From an uncultured Methylococcaceae bacterium (lineage in GTDB: Bacteria; Pseudomonadota; Gammaproteobacteria; Methylococcales; Methylomonadaceae): a DNA stretch of 59,846 bases. The DNA lies in NCBI GenBank assembly GCA_903938485.1, contig CAJADF010000132.1, forward strand, positions 1-59,846, read 5' to 3'. Every line of letters starts with the position of its first letter. The stretch's first letter is position 1. The notes under the pieces are model-generated. The model did not search any database, had not been told where the DNA came from, and saw nothing but the letters and a program-made list of their open reading frames with translations. Made by a program: the position numbers and the translations under genes. This document shows, one piece after another, positions 9,327 to 19,320 of the stretch.

Positions 9327-10595
9327 CTAAGGAGCCCATGAAGGTTCACGAACCTCACCACTGTTAAAAACAATCTTCTGCTGCATTTTACCATCTAATG
9401 ACACAGCCGATAAGAATCCTACACTACCTTTTTTAGCAGCATACAAAATCATACTACCATTAGGTGCAAAACTTGGAGATTCATCAGAAGGCCCAGAAGT
9501 TAAAACATTGACTGCATGAGTTCCCATATCCATTACAGCAATACGATAATTATTTCCGCTACCTTGAACCATTACTAAGCTTCGTCCATCAGCTGAAAAA
9601 CTCGCACTCGCATTATAACCCCCTGAGAAAGTGAGTCTTTTTTCTTGACCACCTTGACTGGAAACAACATAAATTTGCGGATTTCCACCTCTATTAGAAG
9701 TAAATACTATGCTACTGCCATCAGGAGACCAACTTGGCTCTGTATCTATCGCCATACTCTTGCTTAACTTTGTTAATGCTCGAGAAGATAAATTTAATAC
9801 ATAAATATCGGGACTACCATCTTTCGACAAAGTTAAAGCTAATCTAGTCCCATCAGGAGACCACGCGGGAGCACCATTAATACCGGGGAACTCAGCTACT
9901 TTAACCCTCTCACCTGAAGCTAACGTTTGGATATAAATCGCCGCTGTTTTTCTTTCAAAAGATACATAAGCTAATTTCTTACCATCAGGAGACCAAGCAG
10001 GAGACATTAAAGGTTCTATAGAAGAAGCAACTGTTAAAGGGTTATAACCATCTGCATCCGCAATTTGAACTTGATGAACTCTTTGACTGTTGGTAGTAAC
10101 ATAAGCGATACGACCGCCAAAAACACCTTTTTTACCGGTTAATTTTTCAAAAATAAGATCACTAATATAATGAGCGGTCTTACGTAAATCAGCTCCCGAC
10201 GACGACATTTTGTAACCTAGAATCTGGCCACTTTTATAAACATCAAACAATTGGAACTGAACATTGTATTGACCAGGGCCAGCACTCACCACTTGACCAA
10301 TAACCATATAGTTTTGACCAAGCCCCTGCCATTCTTTAAAGTTAATAGCAGATGCCGTACTGGGCTGATTTGACATGGCGCGTTCGTCCATCATCTTAAA
10401 ATAACCACTACGCTCTAAATCTGCATTAACAACACCACTGACGTTTACCGGAGCACTATCAGAACCAAATGGCACAATAGCCAAAGGTGTTGCACTTTCA
10501 GTGCCTTGTGTAATTTCAATATTTAACTCAGCAAAACTATTTTGAATATTTAGGCCCAGCACCACTACCCACAAAATCGCTCTAATAAAAATCAC
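9327..10595 (-). CDS. tolB: Tol-Pal system protein TolB
   Basis: Periplasmic protein of the Tol-Pal envelope machine. A signal peptide ends near NSFA before ELNIEITQG. An N-terminal domain of about 130 residues follows, then a six-bladed WD40-like propeller seen as repeats of [45 protein letters not shown] and [14 protein letters not shown]. Two GTG starts are possible; the second was chosen because AGGGG lies five bases before it. The resulting length is 422 residues. Confidence 0.96.
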   Translation of the reverse strand: MIFIRAILWVVVLGLNIQNSFAELNIEITQGTESATPLAIVPFGSDSAPVNVSGVVNADLERSGYFKMMDERAMSNQPSTASAINFKEWQGLGQNYMVIGQVVSAGPGQYNVQFQLFDVYKSGQILGYKMSSSGADLRKTAHYISDLIFEKLTGKKGVFGGRIAYVTTNSQRVHQVQIADADGYNPLTVASSIEPLMSPAWSPDGKKLAYVSFERKTAAIYIQTLASGERVKVAEFPGINGAPAWSPDGTRLALTLSKDGSPDIYVLNLSSRALTKLSKSMAIDTEPSWSPDGSSIVFTSNRGGNPQIYVVSSQGGQEKRLTFSGGYNASASFSADGRSLVMVQGSGNNYRIAVMDMGTHAVNVLTSGPSDESPSFAPNGSMILYAAKKGSVGFLSAVSLDGKMQQKIVFNSGEVREPSWAP

Positions 10596-10698
10596 ATACA
10601 CCCCTATTCAATTACTTGTTTTACTATCATAAACCAGACTGATTTATATTACCGAGCCTTAATATTTTAAATTTAACACCGCTTGCTTTAGCCTAAAA

Positions 10699-11952
10699 TC
10701 ATTTAGGATCAAACGTAAAGGTAAACGTTCTAAATGCTCTAGCGAATAAGTCTTTATCGCCAGGAACGGGTAATGGGGATGCTTTATTAACTGCATTTTC
10801 TGCTGATCTATCAAACACCTCATCACCACTACTTTTAATTACTTCCGCATCAATGACCGTACCATCAGACATTAACTTAACCCTAATAGTACATTTTAAC
10901 CCTTGAGCAGCATCCACAGGTCGAATCCAACTGCGATCAACCTTCCTCTTTATTTCCGACGCCACCCTTTCAGATTCACTCGCTTGAGCCGCTGCTTTGG
11001 CTTGTGCGGCAGCAGCGGCTTCTGCTTTAGCTTTAGCCGCTGCAGCGGCTTCCGCTTCTGCTTTAATCTTTGCCGCAGCCTCGGCTTTCGCTTTTGCGGC
11101 AGTTGCATCCGCTTCCGCTTTAGCCTTGGCAGCAGCTTCTGCTTTAGCTAGTTTAGCGGCTTCCGCCTTTGCTTCTGCAGCCGCTTGTTCTTTTGCTGCT
11201 TGCGCCGCTTTTGCAGCCTCTACTTTAGCTTGCTTTGCCGCTTCCGCCTTTGCTTCTGCAGCCGCTTGATCTTTTGCTGCTTGCGCCGCTTTTGCAGCCT
11301 CTGCTTTAGCCTGCTTTGCTGCTTCTGCCTTAGCCTCTGTTGCCGCTTGTTCTTTTGCTGCTTGCGCCGCTTTTGCAGCCTCTGCTTTAGCCTGCTTTGC
11401 TGCTTCTGCCTTAGCCTCTGTTGCCGCTTGTTCTTTAGCTGCTTGCGCCGCTTTAGCAGCCTCTGCTTTAGCTTGCTTTGCTGCTTCTGCCTTAGCTTCT
11501 ACAGCCGCTTGTTCTTTAGCTTCTTTAGCCGCCTGCTCTTTTGCCTCTTTGGCAGCCTCAATCTTCGCTTGCTTTGCTGCTTCTGCCTTAGCCTCCGCAG
11601 CGGCTTGTTCTTTAGCTTCCGCAGTCGCCTGTTCTTTTGCCTCTTTGGCGGCTTCAGCTTTCGCTTGCTTTGCTACCTCTTCCTTTAACTGATTTTCAGC
11701 ATCAGCTTTTTCTTGTTCCAATTCCTTTACATCTGTCGCTACTTTTTCTTTAGCAACTTCAGCTTCCTTAATACTGGCAGCCTCTTCTTGCAAGCTTGCC
11801 GTATCAATCATGGTTGCATGAATAATCTCAGCAGATGCCTCTTCTTTTGGTGTTGGTTTATATAAAGCACTTAAAACAAATAAACCTAGAAGCGTCACAT
11901 GTAACGCAATCGCTAATAACGTAGGTTTAGTGAATCTATTCTTTTTTTCCAT
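10699..11952 (-). CDS. tolA: Tol-Pal system protein TolA
   Basis: Inner-membrane protein that spans the periplasm and transmits proton-motive force from TolQR to Pal/TolB. There is one transmembrane segment at about residues 12-30, then a long Ala/Lys/Glu helix (about 60-325), then a C-terminal domain (about 330-417) with CTIRVKLMSDGTVIDAEV and a final FRTFTFTFDPK. Its length of 417 residues is normal. The helix is built from near-exact repeats (see repeat entry). Confidence 0.95.
   Translation of the reverse strand: MEKKNRFTKPTLLAIALHVTLLGLFVLSALYKPTPKEEASAEIIHATMIDTASLQEEAASIKEAEVAKEKVATDVKELEQEKADAENQLKEEVAKQAKAEAAKEAKEQATAEAKEQAAAEAKAEAAKQAKIEAAKEAKEQAAKEAKEQAAVEAKAEAAKQAKAEAAKAAQAAKEQAATEAKAEAAKQAKAEAAKAAQAAKEQAATEAKAEAAKQAKAEAAKAAQAAKDQAAAEAKAEAAKQAKVEAAKAAQAAKEQAAAEAKAEAAKLAKAEAAAKAKAEADATAAKAKAEAAAKIKAEAEAAAAAKAKAEAAAAAQAKAAAQASESERVASEIKRKVDRSWIRPVDAAQGLKCTIRVKLMSDGTVIDAEVIKSSGDEVFDRSAENAVNKASPLPVPGDKDLFARAFRTFTFTFDPK
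11171..11512 (-). repeat. 81-bp tandem repeats in the TolA helical linker
   Basis: At least four near-identical copies of an 81-bp unit (27 residues: AKEQAATEAKAEAAKQAKAE followed by AAKAAQA). The landmark tgcgccgc recurs at 11201, 11282, 11363 and 11444, exactly 81 bases apart. Adjacent copies are nearly identical at DNA level, so the linker can change length by recombination without a frameshift. Confidence 0.9.
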
Positions 11953-11957
11953 CTAAT

Positions 11958-12404
11958 TTAATTATCTTCAGGCTTAGTCATTAAACCCACAGTTTCAACA
12001 CCCGCATTTTTTAAAGACGCCATAACAGTCACAACAGTGCCATAACTTACGCCTTTATCCGCATTAATTAAAACTTTTGTTTTAGGTTGATTAGATAAAA
12101 TAGCCGAGACTTTAGCATTGATCTCCTCAGGTAAAACAGGAGTATCATCGTCATTATCAGACTTAATAAAATACTCACCTGATTCTTTTATAGAAATCAC
12201 AATAGGGGGGGTATTTCCATCCCCTTCAGACTCAACCATTTTGGATTCTGCTTGAGGTAAATCGACTTCGACACCGGTTTGTAGCATGGGTGTAGTTACC
12301 ATAAAGATAATCAATAACACCAAGGTAACGTCAATGTAAGGTACTACATTGATTTCTCCCATGGGGCGTCTACGCCCATTTTTTCTACCTATTGGCGCAC
12401 TCAT
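11958..12404 (-). CDS. tolR: Tol-Pal system protein TolR
   Basis: Inner-membrane ExbD/TolR family protein forming the proton channel with TolQ. It has a single transmembrane segment with the essential aspartate in VVPYIDVTLVLLIIFMVTTP, then a periplasmic domain ending KNAGVETVGLMTKPED. The length is 148 residues. It overlaps tolQ by four bases (ATGA type). Confidence 0.96.
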   Translation of the reverse strand: MSAPIGRKNGRRRPMGEINVVPYIDVTLVLLIIFMVTTPMLQTGVEVDLPQAESKMVESEGDGNTPPIVISIKESGEYFIKSDNDDDTPVLPEEINAKVSAILSNQPKTKVLINADKGVSYGTVVTVMASLKNAGVETVGLMTKPEDN

Positions 12405-13078
12405 TTTTGATGGGCCTGTCTTTGTAATAAGACGACAAATTCTTCAACAAATAACTCATATCGGCCTACCAATCTATCTAAACGGGTAGAAAAACGGTTA
12501 TACGCAATAACAGCAGGAATCGCTGCAAATAAACCAATCGCAGTTGCAATCAAAGCTTCAGCAATACCCGGAGCAACCTGTGCTAGCGTCGCCTGCTTAA
12601 CATTCCCTAAGGCCATAAATGAATTCATAATCCCCCATACTGTGCCAAATAGACCAATATAAGGACTAATAGATCCCACCGTCGCTAAAAATGACAAATG
12701 TTCATCTAAGCGTTCTAACTCACGTGACAACTCAATACGCATTGCTCTTTGTGCACTCTCAACTTGCACGCCAGGCTCAACATTTCCAGCTTGACGCATT
12801 CTCGAAAACTCTTTGTAACCCGCCAAGAAAATCTTCTCTATACCCTCTGGTTCGAAATCTTTCGCAGATAGTTTTCTATATAAATCAGCTAACGCCACAC
12901 CTGACCAAAACTGCTCTTCAAATTCATCAGTAATTTCAACAGCTCGATTGAGCTCTTTACGCTTAGAAAATATAAATGTCCAAGATGCTAATGACGCTGA
13001 GAACAGCAGAAACATAACAAATTGCACAACAAAACTAGCATCTTTGACTAAATGGAAAATAGATAAATCAGTATTCAT
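12401..13078 (-). CDS. tolQ: Tol-Pal system protein TolQ
   Basis: Inner-membrane MotA/TolQ/ExbB proton channel protein of 225 residues. Three hydrophobic segments are seen: about residues 14-36, and a C-terminal pair with GSISPYIGLFGTVWGIMNSF and GIAEALIATAIGLFAAIPAV. It overlaps ybgC by 11 bases and tolR by four bases, so translation of the operon is tightly coupled. Confidence 0.97.
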   Translation of the reverse strand: MNTDLSIFHLVKDASFVVQFVMFLLFSASLASWTFIFSKRKELNRAVEITDEFEEQFWSGVALADLYRKLSAKDFEPEGIEKIFLAGYKEFSRMRQAGNVEPGVQVESAQRAMRIELSRELERLDEHLSFLATVGSISPYIGLFGTVWGIMNSFMALGNVKQATLAQVAPGIAEALIATAIGLFAAIPAVIAYNRFSTRLDRLVGRYELFVEEFVVLLQRQAHQK

Positions 13079-13484
13079 TCTTTAACAGCTCTAGTAAGTT
13101 TTCAGGAATTTCTTTAGGTCGTAAGGATTTGGCATCTAAACAAGCTATACGCACAGTGCATTTACATAAAACTTCTTCACTTCGGGTAATAACTTGCTCA
13201 AAGGTCACGCTCACTTTTTTAGCCAGTACCACTTTGGCACTCACCAAAATTTGGTCATTGAATAAAGCCGGTCGCAAATAATCAACTTCTACAGAACGAA
13301 CAGCAAAAATTATACCGCTTTTGGCAATTAATTCATCTTGTTCAAAACCCGAAGCTCTGAGCATTTCTGTTCTGGCACGCTCAAAAAACTTAAGATAATT
13401 AGCATAAAAAACGACGCCACCCGCATCAGTATCCTCATAATACACACGGACTGGCCAATAAAATTTATGATTTGCAACTGACAT
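13068..13484 (-). CDS. ybgC: acyl-CoA thioester hydrolase YbgC
   Basis: Hotdog-fold thioesterase of the Tol-Pal operon, acting on short acyl-CoA or acyl-ACP. The family active-site pattern YYEDTDAGGVVFYANYLKFF lies at about residues 15-35. The length of 138 residues is typical. The order ruvB-ybgC-tolQ is the usual gammaproteobacterial arrangement. Confidence 0.95.
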   Translation of the reverse strand: MSVANHKFYWPVRVYYEDTDAGGVVFYANYLKFFERARTEMLRASGFEQDELIAKSGIIFAVRSVEVDYLRPALFNDQILVSAKVVLAKKVSVTFEQVITRSEEVLCKCTVRIACLDAKSLRPKEIPENLLELLKNEY

Positions 13485-13492
13485 AAAATTGA

Positions 13493-14527
13493 TTACTCAA
13501 ACAAATCTTCAAATACACCAATTTGCTTTGGAGCGGGCAAACCAAAATGTAGATAAGCATTTTTAGTTACAACGCGTCCACGAGGTGTGCGCATAATAAA
13601 GCCTTGTTGCAATAAATACGGTTCTAAAACGTCCTCAATGGTGCCTCGCTCTTCACTAATAGCGGCTGCTAAAGTATCTAAACCAACGGGACCACCATCA
13701 AAGTTCTCAATCATAGTCAGCAATAGTTTACGATCTAAAGCATCAAAACCATTATTATCAACTCTTAACATATCAAGCGCTTGCATAGCTGCTGCTTCAG
13801 TAATAGTACCATCGCACTTTACTTCTGCGTAATCACGCACCCGTCGTAATAATCTATTCGCTATCCGAGGCGTGCCTCTAGAACGCCTAGCAATCTCGTA
13901 AGCACCATTTTGTTCCATTGCAATGCCTAAAACACTCGCAGAACGTGACACAATACTCGCTAACTCATCAATTGTATAAAACTCTAATCGTTGCACAATT
14001 CCAAAACGGTCTCGCAACGGCGAAGTTAATAAGCCCGCTCTAGTAGTTGCTCCAATTAATGTAAACGGTGGCAAGTCTAATTTGATTGATCGAGCAGCAG
14101 GCCCTTCACCAATCATAATATCCAACTGATAATCTTCCATGGCGGGATATAGAATTTCTTCAATAGCAGGATTTAACCGATGTATTTCATCTATAAATAA
14201 AACATCGTGCGCTTCGAGATTAGTTAAAAGCGCCGCTAAATCGCCCGCTTTATCTAACACGGGCCCAGAAGTTTGGCGAATTTTAACACACATTTCGGCA
14301 GCAATGATATTGGCTAATGTGGTTTTTCCTAATCCGGGTGGACCAAAAATAAGCACGTGATCCAAAGCTTCTTGACGCGCGGTTGCCGCTTGAATAAATA
14401 TTTCCATCTGGGCGCGCAATTCTTTTTGGCCTACATAATCCGCCAACCTTTTAGGTCGAATCGCACGATCTTGGCGTTCTTCGTCAATATTGCCTCGTGC
14501 ACTGATTAATCTGTCACTTTCAATCAT
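13493..14527 (-). CDS. ruvB: Holliday junction helicase RuvB
   Basis: AAA+ motor that drives branch migration together with RuvA. Walker A GPPGLGKT is at residues 62-69, Walker B at FIDEIHRL, sensor region GATTRAGLL, and the C-terminal winged helix ends [12 protein letters not shown]. The length is 344 residues. It overlaps ruvA by four bases. Confidence 0.98.
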   Translation of the reverse strand: MIESDRLISARGNIDEERQDRAIRPKRLADYVGQKELRAQMEIFIQAATARQEALDHVLIFGPPGLGKTTLANIIAAEMCVKIRQTSGPVLDKAGDLAALLTNLEAHDVLFIDEIHRLNPAIEEILYPAMEDYQLDIMIGEGPAARSIKLDLPPFTLIGATTRAGLLTSPLRDRFGIVQRLEFYTIDELASIVSRSASVLGIAMEQNGAYEIARRSRGTPRIANRLLRRVRDYAEVKCDGTITEAAAMQALDMLRVDNNGFDALDRKLLLTMIENFDGGPVGLDTLAAAISEERGTIEDVLEPYLLQQGFIMRTPRGRVVTKNAYLHFGLPAPKQIGVFEDLFE

Positions 14528-15132
14528 CTAACAGCACCTTGTAAGGCTAAACGAATAATATCTTCACAAGTTTTATCATCAGCACTAATGTTTTGCACCA
14601 TCTTACTAGCGTCTAAAGGTTTATATCCCAAAGCACATAGCGCACTAACGGCTTCTTGTTTTGGATTTGCGGCTGAAACTGGACTTTCACCCGACAGGCT
14701 ATTAAAAGTCGCTGTTGTTGATTCACCCAATTCAGGCAATCTATCGCGCATTTCAATCACTAAGCGCTCTGCCGTTTTTTTACCTACGCCTGGCAAGCGC
14801 ACTAAGGCTTGAGTATCATTGTCATGAATACAGCGGTGAAACTCTAATGCACTCTGTCCAGATAAAATAGTTAAGGCTAATTTAGGACCCACGCCATTTA
14901 CCTTAATTAAGGTTCTAAACAAACTACGCTCGGCTTCAGCAGAAAAGCCAAACAAAATATGAGCATCTTCCCTAACCACTAAATGCGTATGCAACTTAAT
15001 CTCGTCATTTAAAGCAGGTAAGTCATAAAATGTCGTCATGGGTGCTTCTATCTCATAACCGACACCGTTAACATCCAAAATCAAGAACGGCGGAGATTTA
15101 TGCACTAATTTGCCGCGTAAAAAACCTATCAT
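14524..15132 (-). CDS. ruvA: Holliday junction protein RuvA
   Basis: DNA-binding subunit of the RuvAB complex. The OB-fold begins [15 protein letters not shown], followed by helix-hairpin-helix motifs ([32 protein letters not shown]) and a C-terminal domain that contacts RuvB. The start was moved 19 codons inward from the longest frame because homologues begin MIG(F/R)L(R)G and this ATG forms an ATGA overlap with ruvC. The length is 202 residues. Confidence 0.97.
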   Translation of the reverse strand: MIGFLRGKLVHKSPPFLILDVNGVGYEIEAPMTTFYDLPALNDEIKLHTHLVVREDAHILFGFSAEAERSLFRTLIKVNGVGPKLALTILSGQSALEFHRCIHDNDTQALVRLPGVGKKTAERLVIEMRDRLPELGESTTATFNSLSGESPVSAANPKQEAVSALCALGYKPLDASKMVQNISADDKTCEDIIRLALQGAVR

Positions 15133-15629
15133 CTCGTCATTCCTTGTTTGGCTAACATGCGCGCGGTTTGCTGATAATTTCCATGACAAATAGCAATAGC
15201 CAACGCATCACTAGCATCTAATGACAATTCCCCTTGTACGCTTAACAAAATTTTCACCATATGTTGTACCTGAGTTTTATCAGCAGCCCCTTTTCCAACC
15301 ACAGCCTGTTTTACTTGGCGAGCTGCATATTCAAACACAGGAATATTTTGCGTTTGAACTGCACAGATAGCAGCCCCTCGAGCCTGACCTAACTTTAAAG
15401 CAGAATCAGCATTCTTGTGCATAAAGACCTGCTCAATGGCCATTTGTTCCGGCTGATAGTTGTCAACTATCTCTAATAATCCGTCAAAAATTTGTTTAAG
15501 CCGATCAGGAAAATAATCGGCTTTTATTTTTATACTACCACTGGCCACATATCGATAGCCACAAGGAGAATCTTCTATAATCCCAAAACCGGTTAATCTT
15601 GATCCAGGATCAATTCCTAAAATTCTCAT
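15129..15629 (-). CDS. ruvC: crossover junction endonuclease RuvC
   Basis: Holliday junction resolvase with an RNase H fold. The first catalytic aspartate lies in MRILGIDPGSRLTGFG; later acidic residues are in MAIEQVFMHKN and in SLDASDALAIAICHG. ATG was preferred over a TTG directly before it. The length is 166 residues, slightly short but with a complete core. It is the first gene of the ruvC-ruvA-ruvB cluster. Confidence 0.97.
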   Translation of the reverse strand: MRILGIDPGSRLTGFGIIEDSPCGYRYVASGSIKIKADYFPDRLKQIFDGLLEIVDNYQPEQMAIEQVFMHKNADSALKLGQARGAAICAVQTQNIPVFEYAARQVKQAVVGKGAADKTQVQHMVKILLSVQGELSLDASDALAIAICHGNYQQTARMLAKQGMTR

Positions 15630-15742
15630 CAAATAACTATAATTGATTTAAGTACGATAAACGCACTTTTTAATTGCATTAAAATGCTTAAAAAAGGCAT
15701 TCTTATGAAAATACAGTGAAGACTAAATCATCTTTTAAACTA

Positions 15743-16378
15743 CTAAATATGTTCTAGAACAAACAACAAAGACGAATCGGTACTATAAAAATCAGAATTC
15801 TGACGTACGATGGTCCTATCTACGACACCTCCAAAACCAATCACATAAGCCCCGGCTTGTTTAGCTTCTAAATCTGTTTTGCCATCACCAATCATTACCA
15901 AGGGCAGCTCTGTTTTTAAACCCGCCACCACTTCCGCTTTGCCACCTGTCCTAGCTAAAGGTGAAGTTTTGTCAAAACCAGCATAGGCTCCGGCTTCATC
16001 AAAATAGACATCTACGGCATGTACATGGCTCTCAGGTAAGCCTAAATAAGCTGCCAAGGGCAATATTGCGGGTCGTAAACCACCACTGATAATATGAACT
16101 GCCTTACCTTGCGCTAATAAAGTATCAAAGACTTCTTTAACACCTGAAACTATTTCAGAAATATATAACTCAGCTAACCAATCGATACTGTCTTTATCTG
16201 GATTAATCAATGCTAAACGGCGCTCATAAACTGCCTCCAAAGGAAACTCGCCATTCATAGCCGCATCAGTTAATTTAGCTATCTCTGCGCCCAACCCCAC
16301 TCGACGCGCTAATTCATCAATCCCTTCTATTCTGCTTAAAGTGCTATCACAATCAAAGCAAATAACATCAAAACTCAT
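15743..16378 (-). CDS. HAD-family phosphatase, SerB-like
   Basis: A 211-residue haloacid-dehalogenase phosphatase. The nucleophile motif is Asp9-Cys-Asp11 in CFDCDSTL, motif II is HIISGGLRPAILPLA, and motif IV is IGDGKTDLEAK. The cap region and length resemble phosphoserine phosphatase SerB and related enzymes, so L-serine formation is the best guess, but other phosphomonoesters are possible. It stands alone between ruvC and the divergent thioredoxin-like gene. Confidence 0.8.
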   Translation of the reverse strand: MSFDVICFDCDSTLSRIEGIDELARRVGLGAEIAKLTDAAMNGEFPLEAVYERRLALINPDKDSIDWLAELYISEIVSGVKEVFDTLLAQGKAVHIISGGLRPAILPLAAYLGLPESHVHAVDVYFDEAGAYAGFDKTSPLARTGGKAEVVAGLKTELPLVMIGDGKTDLEAKQAGAYVIGFGGVVDRTIVRQNSDFYSTDSSLLFVLEHI

Positions 16379-16461
16379 AACTTCCCGAAATACAACATGT
16401 AATTAAAGCCTGCAGTTTAACAGCTTTGCTATAATCTCGATATTACCAAGTGGCTACAACT

Positions 16462-17013
16462 ATGAAAAAATTGGCAACACAATCAATCCACCCCTGTAAA
16501 AATCGCGGCATCAGTCTTAAAGACATGATGCTAGCAACCGTATTAATCCCAATAAGCATTGCAATTGCCGTAAATCTATACCAACATTACTCCACTCAGT
16601 CCGCGCCTAATGTCAGCTTTTCTACACTAACGGGTGAAAAAATAGCCTTACAATCACTGCAAGGTAAGCCCGTCTTAATCAGCTTTTGGGCATCTGATTG
16701 CCCGGAATGCCTTAAAGAAATACCTGTATTTATTGAGCTTTATAAACAATACCACAGTAAAGGCCTCGAGATAATTGCTGTTGCCATGCCATATGACCCT
16801 CCAAATCATGTCATTGCCGTTACGAAAGAACAACAACTTCCCTACCCAATTGCCTTAGATTTGGAGGCAGAAGTAACTCATGCTTTTAGCAATGTACAAG
16901 TCACCCCAACTACTTTTTTAGTTAACCCGGCTGGCATTATTGATTTAAAAATAATTGGAAAATTTGATTTAAACGAACTTAAAACCCATATAGAAACTTT
17001 TATTAAAGGATAA
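16462..17013 (+). CDS. membrane-anchored thioredoxin-like (TlpA/ResA) protein
   Basis: A 183-residue periplasm-facing redox protein. A signal anchor lies at about residues 22-40 (MMLATVLIPISIAIAVNLY). The redoxin domain has the active site Cys80-Pro-Glu-Cys83 in SFWASDCPECLKEIP and the cis-proline region VQVTPTTFLVNPAG. Proteins of this type reduce apocytochrome c or other periplasmic thiols. A GTG four codons earlier is an alternative start. The gene is three bases from hemJ, so the two are co-transcribed. Confidence 0.85.
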   Translation: MKKLATQSIHPCKNRGISLKDMMLATVLIPISIAIAVNLYQHYSTQSAPNVSFSTLTGEKIALQSLQGKPVLISFWASDCPECLKEIPVFIELYKQYHSKGLEIIAVAMPYDPPNHVIAVTKEQQLPYPIALDLEAEVTHAFSNVQVTPTTFLVNPAGIIDLKIIGKFDLNELKTHIETFIKG

Positions 17014-17016
17014 CCC

Positions 17017-17442
17017 ATGCTCTGGCTAAAAGCACTACACCTCATTTTTATGGTCACTTGGTTTGCAGGCTTATTTTATTTGCCTAGACTGTTTGTTTAT
17101 CACGCCATGAGTGATGATGAAATCAGCAATGAGCGTTTTAAAGTCATGGAAAGAAAACTGTACTACGGCATTATGACGCCCGGCATGATTATTACGTTTA
17201 TCTTTGGTATTTGGATGCTCACCGACTACGCATGGGCTATTTATAGCCACAGTGGTTGGTTACACGCCAAACTGGGTTTATTGTTTATTCTAGTGATTTA
17301 TCATGTGTTATGTGGCATCTGGTTACTGGACTTCAAGCATGATCGTAATCAACGTAGCCACGTGTATTACCGCTGGATGAATGAAGTACCGGTATTATTT
17401 TTAGTCTGCATTATTATTTTGGCAGTGGTTAAGCCTTTTTGA
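17017..17442 (+). CDS. hemJ: protoporphyrinogen IX oxidase HemJ
   Basis: Polytopic membrane enzyme (UPF0093/HemJ family) that oxidises protoporphyrinogen IX to protoporphyrin IX in heme synthesis. It has four hydrophobic segments and the family start LKALHLIFMVTWFAGLFYLP with the conserved His8, followed by RLFVYHAM. The length of 141 residues is normal. Its operon partner, a thioredoxin-like protein, could reflect a link to cytochrome maturation. Confidence 0.9.
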   Translation: MLWLKALHLIFMVTWFAGLFYLPRLFVYHAMSDDEISNERFKVMERKLYYGIMTPGMIITFIFGIWMLTDYAWAIYSHSGWLHAKLGLLFILVIYHVLCGIWLLDFKHDRNQRSHVYYRWMNEVPVLFLVCIIILAVVKPF

Positions 17443-18199
17443 AAAAAAACAGCACAAAATTATCATAATCACATATTTATTATAAATTACGCCGCTTACA
17501 ATCCTTATCTCTTACATTTTTAACACTTGACGGATTAAAGCACTTACTTGTTCAGCACCACCCCCTATCAAAATTTTATCAAACTATTTATTCATCCAAA
17601 CAAAGTAGTAATCTGCACCTAACAAGGTACAGGATAATAAATCCTAACCATTATGACTGCCATAATAGTGCCAGCGTTTTCCAAAAAATCAGTTGATTTA
17701 TTAGCTGTTAACCGAGGCATAAGCGCTATAAATACGTCCAAAAAAATCCCAGCCTCCATTCGGAGTGTAAACTAACTTTCAATTACCTCTTGATTTTAAT
17801 ATAAAATTAATTATTTAAAAAATACAGTTCAATAATTAACATTACACATGACATTTCTTTAAATAATTCAATAGTTTTTATATTTTTAAGAGATGACCTG
17901 GTTTTTCAAAATCAGTTAATTACTAATTTCCATAATAATGTATTGCATTTATGTTAATTTAAGAATTCCTCTATATTGACATCAATTTTTAATGACTACT
18001 TTGGCCGTTCGAAAAGCAGTGCCAATAAAGACGATACTTTGCATGAAATTGCTAAAGGGTCATAATATCTTATATGTTAGCCTGTAATATGGTTAAACTC
18101 TTGCGAGCCCAATACGTTATACTTCATCATTCATTAGAATTTTAACAAAAATGGCATATATCCTGCATATAGCTTAAATATAATAAACCTTGGGTACCG
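17443..18199. other. 757-bp gene-free region
   Basis: No frame with a credible start, length and codon pattern is visible on either strand, and no tRNA-like or strong terminator structure. The base composition is AT-rich. It separates hemJ from the metal efflux genes and could hold a decayed gene or a small RNA, for which I see no direct sign. Confidence 0.4.
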
Positions 18200-19315
18200 A
18201 TGTTCATGATCATTTTTAATGTTTTATTGTTAAGCCTTACTATACTGCTACCTAGCATTAGCGTCGCAACGCCAACTTCGCATGTAAAAGCACCAGAAGC
18301 ATTAGCAAAACAAATTAAAATCATGATTATTGGTGAAGGCCAAATACAACAATCATTCAGATTACCTGCGCGCGTAGACTTAGATCAACAACATGTTGCC
18401 CGGATTGGCGCCACAGTCACGGGCCGCATCATACAAACAGAAGCTTTATTAGGCCAAGAAGTGACTAAAGGCGAACAACTCGCTTTGCTCAATAGTAATG
18501 AATTAGCAGAAGCCCAATCGGCCTATTTAAAAACCGCATCACAAACTCAGTTAAAACAAATCATCGTTGATAGAGCCCAACGCTTACAAGACAATGGCGT
18601 AATTGCCACGGCAAACTTACAAGAAAGAAGCGCCGCACTTGAAGAAGCGCAAATAGATCTTCGCACTGCCACCGACCACCTACGCGCTTTAGGCATGAGT
18701 AATAATGATCTTAGTGAATTATCAAAACATAAAATTATTCATTCTATGTTGCCTATCACGGCAAGCATTCAAGGCACTATTGTGGAGCGTAATGTGACAG
18801 TAGGGCAAGTTATCCAGCCGGCTGATGCTTTATTTACCATAGCCGATTTATCACATGTTTGGATAGTAGCAGAACTTCCCGAACAGCAATCTAGATGGGC
18901 ACATAAAGGTGATGTTGCAGAAGTAAACATTTCGGCTTTGCCCGACGCACAATTATCGGGCACGCTTAATTATGTCGCAGATATGATTAACCCCAACACT
19001 CGCACCTTAACGGTGCGAATGAATCTACCCAACCCTCTGCGCAATTTAAAACCCAATATGCTAGCGAACTTAACCATTCGTAAACAAGGCGGACAAGAAC
19101 TCATAATACCCGACTCAGCAGTGATAAGGCTTAATAATACTGAGCATGTATTTAAAGCCCTAGCGAGTAATGATTTTGAACTTATACCCGTCGTATTAGG
19201 GCCTCGTCATGACAATGTAAGACCCATTATTAGTGGTTTAAAAAATGGCGATAAAGTAGTTATAGAGGGTGGATTCCATCTAAACAACGAACTGCAAAGC
19301 AAAAAAACAAATTAA
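18200..19315 (+). CDS. RND efflux periplasmic adaptor, CusB/CzcB-like
   Basis: Membrane-fusion subunit of a tripartite heavy-metal efflux pump, 371 residues. A signal peptide ends near SVATPT. The order of domains is beta-barrel, lipoyl half (VGQVIQPADALFTIADLSHV), helical hairpin with Gln/Glu/Leu-rich coiled coil (about 95-170), second lipoyl and barrel parts (NVTVGQVIQ, LPDAQLSGTLNYV), then a membrane-proximal domain (GLKNGDKVVIEGGFHLNNEL). No methionine-rich metal site or His-rich N-terminus is seen. It is five bases upstream of the pump gene. Confidence 0.88.
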   Translation: MFMIIFNVLLLSLTILLPSISVATPTSHVKAPEALAKQIKIMIIGEGQIQQSFRLPARVDLDQQHVARIGATVTGRIIQTEALLGQEVTKGEQLALLNSNELAEAQSAYLKTASQTQLKQIIVDRAQRLQDNGVIATANLQERSAALEEAQIDLRTATDHLRALGMSNNDLSELSKHKIIHSMLPITASIQGTIVERNVTVGQVIQPADALFTIADLSHVWIVAELPEQQSRWAHKGDVAEVNISALPDAQLSGTLNYVADMINPNTRTLTVRMNLPNPLRNLKPNMLANLTIRKQGGQELIIPDSAVIRLNNTEHVFKALASNDFELIPVVLGPRHDNVRPIISGLKNGDKVVIEGGFHLNNELQSKKTN

Positions 19316-19320
19316 TAATT

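Noticed and set aside
10903-11688. Plus-strand Cys/Phe/Arg-rich and Ala-rich open frames opposite tolA
   Set aside because: These are shadows of the Ala/Lys/Glu codon repeats of tolA on the other strand.
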